The notes beneath the pieces are model-generated. The model was not told the origin of the DNA, ran no database searches, and saw nothing but the letters and a program-made list of their open reading frames with translations. This document shows positions 1 through 5,032 of a stretch of DNA of 5,032 bases, in pieces; position 1 is the first letter of the stretch, and each line of letters starts with the position of its first letter. The position numbers were made by a program, and so were the translations under genes. The stretch comes from an uncultured Brevinema sp. (GTDB lineage: Bacteria; Spirochaetota; Brevinematia; Brevinematales; Brevinemataceae), in contig CAMQSH010000146.1 of assembly GCA_947036575.1 (NCBI GenBank), forward strand, positions 1 to 5,032, given 5' to 3'.

Positions 1-1
1 T

Positions 2-75
2 GGGGCCCGGAGGGGATCGAACCCTCGACCCACCGATTATGAGTCGGTTGCTCTAACCATCTGAGCTACAGGCCC
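2..75 (-). tRNA. tRNA with CAU anticodon (elongator Met, or Ile2 read after lysidine modification)
   Basis: Read on the minus strand this folds as a full cloverleaf: acceptor GGGCCTG pairing with CGGGCCC, D arm GCTC/GAGC with the GG of the D loop, anticodon stem ACCGA/TCGGT around loop CTCATAA (anticodon CAT), variable loop GGGTC, and T arm GAGGG/CCCTC around TTCGATC. The acceptor 5' base pairs with its partner (G1-C72), so it is not an initiator tRNA, which normally has a mismatch there. CAU can be elongator Met or, if its C34 becomes lysidine, Ile2 reading AUA. The pairs C4-G69 and C5-G68, reported as TilS determinants in E. coli, are present and would suit Ile2, but they do not decide it. 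The base after the acceptor stem reads C then A, so a normal ACCA end is not seen before the window edge. Confidence 0.93.
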
Positions 76-96
76 TTACTAAGTTAATAGTATAAT

Positions 97-125
97 ATTA
101 TAACACATTTAATTAATATATGCAA
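97..125 (-). promoter_or_regulatory. promoter of the tRNA gene (extended -10)
   Basis: On the minus strand a -35-like TTGCAT (120-125) is followed after 17 bases by a perfect TATAAT (97-102). A TGT directly before the -10 makes it an extended -10 promoter. Transcription should start near position 90, about 15 bases before the mature tRNA 5' end at 75. This suggests the tRNA is transcribed independently of the protein gene that reads toward it from the right. Confidence 0.7.
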
Positions 126-156
126 TACTTTTTTTGAATTTTATCAATAGAACCCT

Positions 157-1644
157 TTAAATATCTTCATAAATAAAAGAGATCTGAGCTTCATCTTTCT
201 CACCTTTTAAAACTGTTGAATGAGCACCAATTTGTTGGATCTTATTCATAATTGTTTTCCATTCAAGTGTTTCACAAATATTATCCATATCTTTATAAAA
301 GATACCTATTAAAGAAAATTTGAAAAAATATTTGCTTTCTGCTTCTATACAAGTAATAATCATTTTTTTAGCTTCTACATTATCTTGTTTATTATCTTGT
401 TTTTCTAGATATCTTAGTAATAATACTATTGTGTTTTTCCATAAAACCTTATCTACTAAAACATCTGGCAACGATGCTCCAAATAATTTAGTAGAGAAAT
501 TAGGATTTTTTATATGTACAGCTGTCAGAGAGTCTCTCAAAATATCTAATAATTTAATCCGCGAAATATTTGTAGAAAAAGAGTGCTCAGAAATTTTATT
601 TTCTTCTGTTTTTTGCTTTAGCATAAATAATACATGTGTTACATTTTTATAGGTACTATTATAATATGGAGTAAAAATATATTCTGCTTGACAAATTCCA
701 GTAATACCTTCAAAATCATTAACAAAAGAAGCTTTATTTCCACTAAAACATTCATTAACAGCACATTTTATATCACTATGAATAGATAAATCAAATAAAT
801 GATAAAATTTGGTTTTATTAAGAATGGGTTTTTCTAACAAAATTTTTATAAACTCAGGATTACTTTTTTCAATTTCATGTTTTTTATTAATCACTGCCAT
901 GGGGACAGGGATATCTTCATAAAATTGATAAAAATAATCAAAGTTTTGATTTTTATGATCTTTAATAAACACATCTACTATTTTTTTTTCAATCAAAATA
1001 ATTTGACCTTCTGTATTTTTGATCCCTGAATAGTAAGCTCGTTCTTCACAGATTATATTTTTTGCTGTAATAATATCTGCAAATCCATGCCAAGCTTTAT
1101 TATCTTCTAGAGTTGCCCAAAAATCTTCTGGAGGCATTGCTATGATATTATTGTGATAAATCAAATCAATAGATTTCCCAATTAATTGATCTTTATTTCT
1201 TCCATATAAATGACAAGCAGCATTTGTAATAGCTTGAATAGTTTGTAATGCAGGATCTATATAAACCAACATTTCTTCTTCTCTATTGAGTAATTTATTA
1301 TTTTTTTTCTGTTGTTCTGTATTAGAAATAGGAATTCGTCTTAATTTGATAATTGATAAAAATACAGCAACAGATAAATTGAATAATTGAATTGCTAAAA
1401 AAGTCCTCTCAAAAACTATAGAAACTAATGGCATATTCATAGCGTACAAGGTCAGTAAGGTATAGCCTAAAATCGAAAAATAGTTCCAAAAAGGATAGGA
1501 AAAAATCATCACGTAACTAGTCAAAGGAATAAGTGCTAACAATAGTGTATATACACCTATGTCTTTCCAAAATAATACAATAGACAGCATATATAAGACA
1601 GGTAAAAGAATTAACCTTATAATAATAAAAAACCCTATATACAC
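157..1644 (-). CDS. membrane-anchored PAS-like sensor with a degenerate histidine kinase-like C-terminus
   Basis: A 495-residue protein I cannot assign to a named family. Residues 2-100 are strongly hydrophobic and look like about four membrane helices (near 2-25, 28-48, 52-77, 81-100), followed by a basic, polar linker (101-125). Residues 126-225 look like a PAS domain (N141-A-A with later LIGKSI at 154-159, then a strand-rich end). Residues 236-345 look like a second one (PVPMAVINKKHEI at 246-258, then N262PEF). The tail, about 360-495, has the outline of a HATPase_c domain: a helix at 398-413 where the N box should be, and an LEWKTIMNKIQQIGAHSTV stretch at 460-478 like the end of that fold. 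I see no H-box histidine, no N box asparagine pattern and no DxGxG. It may therefore be a non-catalytic sensor or pseudokinase. The start is GTG, chosen because a strong ribosome binding site precedes it. No response regulator is adjacent. The nearest gene downstream on the same strand is the tRNA, and the gene is divergent from copA. Existence of the gene is well supported; domain calls are by eye. Confidence 0.85.
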   Translation of the reverse strand: MYIGFFIIIRLILLPVLYMLSIVLFWKDIGVYTLLLALIPLTSYVMIFSYPFWNYFSILGYTLLTLYAMNMPLVSIVFERTFLAIQLFNLSVAVFLSIIKLRRIPISNTEQQKKNNKLLNREEEMLVYIDPALQTIQAITNAACHLYGRNKDQLIGKSIDLIYHNNIIAMPPEDFWATLEDNKAWHGFADIITAKNIICEERAYYSGIKNTEGQIILIEKKIVDVFIKDHKNQNFDYFYQFYEDIPVPMAVINKKHEIEKSNPEFIKILLEKPILNKTKFYHLFDLSIHSDIKCAVNECFSGNKASFVNDFEGITGICQAEYIFTPYYNSTYKNVTHVLFMLKQKTEENKISEHSFSTNISRIKLLDILRDSLTAVHIKNPNFSTKLFGASLPDVLVDKVLWKNTIVLLLRYLEKQDNKQDNVEAKKMIITCIEAESKYFFKFSLIGIFYKDMDNICETLEWKTIMNKIQQIGAHSTVLKGEKDEAQISFIYEDI

Positions 1645-1650
1645 CCTTAA

Positions 1651-1657
1651 ATCACCT
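1651..1657 (-). promoter_or_regulatory. ribosome binding site deciding the GTG start
   Basis: The minus strand reads AGGTGAT, a seven-base match to the AGGAGGTGAT consensus, six bases before the GTG at 1642-1644. The next in-frame Met is at residue 19, inside the first hydrophobic segment, with no comparable site before it, so the GTG start is preferred. Confidence 0.75.
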
Positions 1658-1698
1658 ACCCCATTGTCTTTCTTTATTAAATAATATTTTATATGTAT

Positions 1699-1727
1699 AT
1701 TATATTAATTTTTTATATTATTATCAA
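1699..1727 (-). promoter_or_regulatory. promoter of the PAS-like sensor gene
   Basis: On the minus strand TTGATA (1722-1727) and a perfect TATAAT (1699-1704) are separated by exactly 17 bases. The start point would be near 1692, leaving an untranslated leader of about 48 bases before the GTG at 1644. The surroundings are so AT-rich that TATAAT-like strings occur by chance, but the pairing with a five-of-six -35 at ideal spacing makes it credible. Confidence 0.6.
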
Positions 1728-1766
1728 GTGATTATCTGAATATTTAGTATTTATTTATAGTTTCTA

Positions 1767-1795
1767 TTGAACTCAACTTGAAAAACATATATAAT
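1767..1795 (+). promoter_or_regulatory. copA promoter, upstream candidate
   Basis: TTGAAC (1767-1772) and TATAAT (1790-1795) are spaced 17 bases apart, pointing to a start near 1802. It overlaps a second, equally spaced promoter shifted 11 bases downstream, and its -10 lies in the left arm of an imperfect palindrome. Confidence 0.5.
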
Positions 1796-1806
1796 ATAGC
1801 TATAAT
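1778..1806 (+). promoter_or_regulatory. copA promoter, downstream candidate
   Basis: TTGAAA (1778-1783) and TATAAT (1801-1806) are spaced 17 bases apart, giving a start near 1813 and a leader of only about 18 bases, just enough for the AGGAG ribosome binding site (1821-1825, five bases before the ATG). The 17-base spacing is that of a normal activator-independent promoter, not the long 19-20 base spacer typical of CueR/MerR-controlled copper pump promoters, so repression is a likelier mode of control than MerR-type activation. Confidence 0.55.
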
Positions 1807-1816
1807 ATATATTATA
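1787..1816. repeat. overlapping palindromes across the copA -10 region (possible operator)
   Basis: A 26-base inverted repeat centred on AGCT (1798-1801) spans 1787-1812 with one mismatched pair. A perfect 16-base palindrome, TATAATATATATTATA, overlaps it at 1801-1816. Both cover the -10 elements of the two copA promoter candidates, where a repressor would block transcription. The sequence is nearly all A and T, so chance symmetry is likely. It does not match the TACAnnTGTA box of CopY. No regulator gene is in the window. Confidence 0.35.
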
Positions 1817-1830
1817 TAGTAGGAGTTTAT

Positions 1831-4044
1831 ATGTCTAAACATAAATCAACTATTTTCACTATAACAGGGATGCATTGTATTGCCTGTGCTAATCGTTTGG
1901 AAGAAAAAATAAAAAAACTTGATGGTGTTACTAAAATTATTGTTAATTTTATATCAGGGTCTGCTGCTATAGATTTTTATCCTTCTATAGTCAAAGAAGA
2001 AGATATTATTGCTATTGCTAATAAAATGGGCTTTTCTCTCACTCCAGAATCAACCACCCTTTCTTATGAAAACACTTTTAATAAAGAATTTATTCTTGTT
2101 ATTATTTCTTGGATCCTTACTTCTATTTTAATGATACCTATGTTATTAGGATATCATCATTATATGAGTACAACATTTCCTTATCTAGGTATTATTGTCG
2201 CTGGAGCAACAATTTTTATACCAGGACTACCTATTGTAAAAAGTGCCACCAAATCCCTATTTTCTGGTGTTATGGGTATGGATTTTCTCATCACCTTAGG
2301 TGCTTTGGCAGCATGGGTAAGTTCTTTATTACCTTTATTTGGAATTAAAATCCCTGATTATTCCGTGACTGCTTCTATGCTCATTACCGTTAATCTCACA
2401 GGACGTCTTTTAGAAAGTATGGCACGAGGAACTGCCTCCAAAGCGATTTCTGCTCTTGCTAATTTTAGTGGTAAATATGCTCACCTTGTCTCAACAGATG
2501 GTACAGTTACTGAGATTTTAGTACAAGATTTAAAAATCGGTGACACTATTCAAGTTAAATCTGGTGAGAAAATACCTACTGACGGCACAATCATCGAAGG
2601 AAGAACATCTACAGATGAAAGCTTTCTTACAGGAGAATCCCTCCCTATAGAAAAAAAACCAGGTGACTACGCTTATGGTGGAGCAATAAATCTTGATGGA
2701 TTTATTACCATGCACGTAGAAAGAGATTCCCAAAATAACATGCTTGCTCAAACAATAAAATTAATCAAAGAAGCTCAAGGTACCAAAGTCCCTATACAAA
2801 TTTTAGCAGATAATATTACAGTAATTTTTGTACCTATTATTCTAACTATCTCTTTTTTAAGTTTTGCTACTTGGTTTGCTTTCCCTAATTTTTTCCCTGA
2901 TACGATGTCTCAATTTGGATTTAATTATGATACTTCTTCTCGTTTTGCATCCGCACTTTCTGCAGCGATTGCTGTATTAGTAATAGCATGTCCTTGTGCT
3001 TTGGGATTAGCTACTCCTATGGCTCTCGTAAATGGATCAACTTTAGGTGCTAAAAAAGGGGTACTTATTCGTAGAGGACGTGCTGTTCAACATCTATGTG
3101 ATATTGATATCATTGCACTTGATAAAACAGGAACACTTACTATAGGAAAACCAAAAGTAACAAATATTATCTCTATTGATGGTCATTCAGAAACATTAGG
3201 AATTCTTGTAGGCTTAGAAAAAAGTTCTATTCACCCTATTGCACATGCTGTATTAACTTATGCAAAGGAGCATCATATAGAGGCTAAAGATCTAGAACAT
3301 ATCACAAACAATCCTGGGCAAGGTATCCAAGGAACCTTTGATCAAATAGAATGGTTTGCTGGTTCTTTAAAAGCTACTAGAGAACAAGAAATTACTATTT
3401 CTGAAGAATTACAAGAAATGATAGGCAAACAAATAGCATTACATGAAACATTAGTTTGTTTATCTAATATGCATACGAAAAATTGTGAGCTTGTTTTGAG
3501 TTTTTCAGATTCCTTAAATCCTGAGGCTAAAGAGAGTATGAATCAATTAAAAGCTATGGGTAAAAAAATTATCATGGTAACAGGAGATCACAAAAATGCT
3601 GCTCATGCCGTTGCTAAAGAACTAGATATCACCTCTGTTATGTATGAATGTTCCCCCAAACAAAAATTAGAAACGATTCAGTCCTTACAACAACAAAATT
3701 ATAAAGTTTGTTTTGTTGGCGATGGAATCAATGATGCAGCAGCTCTCGAACAAGCAAATGTTGGAATTGCTATGGGTACAGGAACGGATATTGCTGCAGA
3801 ATCTGGAGATGTCATCTTGGTAACAGGATCGTTAACTTCCTTAGTCCTTTCCTTTAAAGTGGCTCAAGCAACCTTCCGTAAAATCAAACAAAATTTATTT
3901 TGGGCTTTCTTTTATAATTGTGTAGCAATTCCAGCTGCGTTTTTAGGATTGTTACACCCTGTCACTGCAGAAATAGCAATGACATTTAGCTCTCTAACCG
4001 TGATAGGAAACTCTATATTATTATCAAAGAAAAAATTATCATAA
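1831..4044 (+). CDS. copA: Cu(I)-exporting P1B-type ATPase
   Basis: A 737-residue inner-membrane pump that uses ATP to move Cu(I) (and probably Ag(I)) out of the cytoplasm. Residues 7-70 form one heavy-metal-associated domain with the site G13-M-H-C16-I-A-C19. Membrane helices lie near 85-107, 117-137, 146-171, 177-198, 329-351, 372-398, 686-708 and 711-731. The actuator domain carries TGES (267-270). Helix six holds the CPC metal site (387-389). The catalytic core has the phosphorylated aspartate D431 in DKTGT, the ATP-binding H468-P469 and GQGIQG (496-501), TGD (584-586) and GDGIND (630-635). Y695-N696 and M717-x-x-S720-S721 in the last two helices are the marks of Cu(I) specificity. All key residues are present and the length is normal for a pump with a single N-terminal metal domain. 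The ATG is preceded by AGGAG at five bases. It stands alone: no copper chaperone, regulator or oxidase is beside it. Confidence 0.96.
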   Translation: MSKHKSTIFTITGMHCIACANRLEEKIKKLDGVTKIIVNFISGSAAIDFYPSIVKEEDIIAIANKMGFSLTPESTTLSYENTFNKEFILVIISWILTSILMIPMLLGYHHYMSTTFPYLGIIVAGATIFIPGLPIVKSATKSLFSGVMGMDFLITLGALAAWVSSLLPLFGIKIPDYSVTASMLITVNLTGRLLESMARGTASKAISALANFSGKYAHLVSTDGTVTEILVQDLKIGDTIQVKSGEKIPTDGTIIEGRTSTDESFLTGESLPIEKKPGDYAYGGAINLDGFITMHVERDSQNNMLAQTIKLIKEAQGTKVPIQILADNITVIFVPIILTISFLSFATWFAFPNFFPDTMSQFGFNYDTSSRFASALSAAIAVLVIACPCALGLATPMALVNGSTLGAKKGVLIRRGRAVQHLCDIDIIALDKTGTLTIGKPKVTNIISIDGHSETLGILVGLEKSSIHPIAHAVLTYAKEHHIEAKDLEHITNNPGQGIQGTFDQIEWFAGSLKATREQEITISEELQEMIGKQIALHETLVCLSNMHTKNCELVLSFSDSLNPEAKESMNQLKAMGKKIIMVTGDHKNAAHAVAKELDITSVMYECSPKQKLETIQSLQQQNYKVCFVGDGINDAAALEQANVGIAMGTGTDIAAESGDVILVTGSLTSLVLSFKVAQATFRKIKQNLFWAFFYNCVAIPAAFLGLLHPVTAEIAMTFSSLTVIGNSILLSKKKLS

Positions 4045-4061
4045 AAAATATCTAAATTTGA

Positions 4062-4090
4062 TTGATTTTTTTTATTTATTTTGTTATAAT
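4062..4090 (+). promoter_or_regulatory. promoter of the rplM-rpsI operon (extended -10)
   Basis: TTGATT (4062-4067) and a perfect TATAAT (4085-4090) are 17 bases apart, and a TGT right before the -10 makes an extended -10. The start should fall near 4096-4098. The promoter begins only 18 bases after the copA stop codon, so the ribosomal operon does not depend on copA transcription. Confidence 0.75.
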
Positions 4091-4095
4091 AACAA

Positions 4096-4161
4096 GTCCC
4101 ATATTTTAGGAAACTGCGCTCCTTGCAAGACCTAAGAAAAAACAATAAAGGAATTTAATTT
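4096..4161 (+). promoter_or_regulatory. structured 5' leader of rplM, candidate uL13 autoregulatory element
   Basis: About 65 bases of untranslated RNA precede rplM. Bases 4104-4110 (TTTTAGG) can pair with 4131-4137 (CCTAAGA), seven pairs including one G-U, enclosing a 20-base loop with an inner TGC/GCA stem (4115-4117 with 4125-4127). A competing hairpin pairs AGGA (4108-4111) with TCCT (4120-4123). This stretch has clearly more G and C than its surroundings. Leaders controlled by the ribosomal protein are known before rplM in several bacteria (Rfam has an L13 leader family). Assignment here is inference from position and foldability. The ribosome binding site AAAGGA (4147-4152) lies outside the stem, nine bases before the ATG. 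Confidence 0.45.
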
Positions 4162-4599
4162 ATGAGCTTAAAAACAACATACACAAAAGCTCCAGAGATT
4201 TCTCGTAAATGGCATGTGATTGACGCTCAAGGCAAAGCACTTGGTCGTATATCAGCTGTTGCGGCACAAATTCTCCAAGGCAAACATAAACCAACATTTA
4301 CACCTCACGTAGATGATGGTGATTTTGTGGTAATCATTAATGCTTACCAATTTACACTTTCAGGCAGAAAAGAAAATACTAAAGTATACAGACGTCATAC
4401 AGGATGGATGGGTGGACTTAGAGAACTCAGTCATAGACAAATGATGGAGAAAAAACCTTGGTTCCCACTAGAAAAAGCTATCAGAGCTATGTTACCAAAA
4501 AATCGCCTTGCACGTCGTATGTTTAAAAAACTTATTATTGTTGAAGGATCTGAATTCAAAAATGCTAATAGTGGATTAATTATCCACAGAGATATTTAA
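4162..4599 (+). CDS. rplM: 50S ribosomal protein uL13
   Basis: A 145-residue protein of the large ribosomal subunit, close to the usual length of about 142-145. It shows the family landmarks in order: RKWHVIDAQGKALGR (15-29), GKHKPTFTPHVDDGD (40-54), VVIINA (56-61), RRHTGWMGGL (77-86), and AMLPKNRLARRMFKKL (109-124). uL13 binds 23S rRNA early in assembly of the large subunit. The C-terminal tail after GSE (129-131) is unusual: the family normally has an HPH- or HNH-containing stretch there, and this protein has FKNANSGLI instead. The ATG is preceded by AAAGGA at nine bases. It is first in a two-gene operon with rpsI, the conserved bacterial order. Confidence 0.96.
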   Translation: MSLKTTYTKAPEISRKWHVIDAQGKALGRISAVAAQILQGKHKPTFTPHVDDGDFVVIINAYQFTLSGRKENTKVYRRHTGWMGGLRELSHRQMMEKKPWFPLEKAIRAMLPKNRLARRMFKKLIIVEGSEFKNANSGLIIHRDI

Positions 4600-4610
4600 G
4601 GAGAAATAAC

Positions 4611-5015
4611 ATGGCAGTAAAAAAAGATACCCGTGTTTATGCAACAGGTCGTCGTAAGACAAGTGTTGCCCGTGTTTTTCTTTCTCCTAATGGAAAAGGA
4701 AATTTCACAGTAAATAAAAAAGACTATTCAGAATATTTTCCAACATTTTTTAGTGATCAAATTTTTGAAGTATTCACGCTTACAAACACTACAAATCAAT
4801 TCGATATTTTTTGTACTGTTAAAGGTGGTGGAGTTAATGGACAAGCTGAAGCTATCCGTCATGGTTTAGCTAGAGCTCTTAACGATCTAGATAAAGAAAA
4901 ATACCGTGATATCTTAAAAGATAAAGGTTTTCTTACTAGAGATGATAGAATGGTTGAACGTAAAAAATACGGTCTTCGTAAATCTCGTAAAAAAGAACAA
5001 TATTCAAAACGTTAA
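4611..5015 (+). CDS. rpsI: 30S ribosomal protein uS9
   Basis: A 134-residue protein of the small ribosomal subunit head, normal in length. Landmarks: YATGRRKTSVARVFL (10-24), the GGGVNGQAEAIRHGLARAL core (72-90), and LTRDDRMVERKKYGLRK (108-124) leading to the conserved basic tail ending SKR (132-134). In the family this tail reaches into the P site and touches the anticodon arm of the bound tRNA. It begins 11 bases after the rplM stop, and its ribosome binding site AAGGAG (4598-4603) overlaps that stop codon, so the two genes are likely translated in a coupled way from one message. The stop at 5013-5015 is 17 bases from the window end, so no terminator can be judged. Confidence 0.97.
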   Translation: MAVKKDTRVYATGRRKTSVARVFLSPNGKGNFTVNKKDYSEYFPTFFSDQIFEVFTLTNTTNQFDIFCTVKGGGVNGQAEAIRHGLARALNDLDKEKYRDILKDKGFLTRDDRMVERKKYGLRKSRKKEQYSKR

Positions 5016-5032
5016 ATATCAAAACACCCTTC

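Noticed and set aside
76..156. Possible terminator after the sensor gene
   Set aside because: Only a four-pair TTGA/TCAA hairpin is seen on the minus strand, followed by A rather than T. The region is better explained by the tRNA promoter.
320..652. Open frame of 110 codons on the plus strand opposite the sensor gene
   Set aside because: It lies entirely within the coding region of the 495-residue membrane protein on the other strand, with no ribosome binding site and low-complexity content. It is a shadow frame.
2109..2751. Open frames at 2109-2348 (plus) and 2530-2751 (minus) within copA
   Set aside because: Both sit inside the fully conserved ATPase, have no recognisable domain and are explained by the copA reading frame.
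4041..4080. A-run and T-run after copA (ATAAAAAA with TTTTTTTTAT) as a possible terminator
   Set aside because: The only possible stem is pure A-T with a long loop and no GC-rich part, and the T-run overlaps the rplM promoter spacer. I cannot support a terminator.
3912..4145. Open frame of 77 codons on the minus strand over the copA end and the rplM promoter
   Set aside because: It overlaps conserved copA helices seven and eight and the rplM promoter and leader. Its content is compositional (K, N, F rich).
1..5032. Mobile elements, CRISPR arrays or integration signs next to the tRNA
   Set aside because: No transposase, integrase, regular repeat-spacer pattern or duplicated tRNA 3' end was found in the window.

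Overview
This is an AT-rich bacterial chromosomal window with four complete protein genes and one tRNA gene. The genes are tightly packed. rplM and rpsI form a translation operon of ordinary bacterial type, every promoter I can read is sigma-70-like with a 17-base spacer, and ribosome binding sites match AGGAGGTGAT. The base composition and general style would suit a low-GC spirochaete or a Firmicute. Nothing here fixes the taxon, and the spirochaete idea is only an impression from the ribosomal proteins and the tRNA.

Layout. Positions 2-75 (minus) hold a tRNA with anticodon CAU, with its own extended -10 promoter at 97-125. Positions 157-1644 (minus) encode a membrane-anchored, PAS-like signalling protein that starts with GTG and has a C-terminus resembling a worn-down histidine kinase ATPase domain. 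Positions 1645-1830 are a very AT-rich divergent control region. It carries one clear promoter for the leftward gene and two staggered promoters for the rightward gene, the latter lying in overlapping palindromes. Positions 1831-4044 (plus) encode a complete Cu(I)-exporting P1B-type ATPase (CopA). Positions 4045-4161 hold a strong extended -10 promoter and a structured leader of about 65 bases. Positions 4162-4599 and 4611-5015 (plus) encode ribosomal proteins uL13 and uS9.

How they fit together. rplM and rpsI are one transcription unit, and the leader before rplM is a good candidate for feedback control by uL13. The copper pump is a stand-alone gene: no copper chaperone, CsoR/CopY/CueR-type regulator or second pump is visible here. 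The PAS protein is divergent from copA and shares its control region, but a functional link is only a hypothesis. The least described element is this PAS protein, which appears to lack both a phospho-acceptor histidine and the ATP-binding motifs of a normal histidine kinase.
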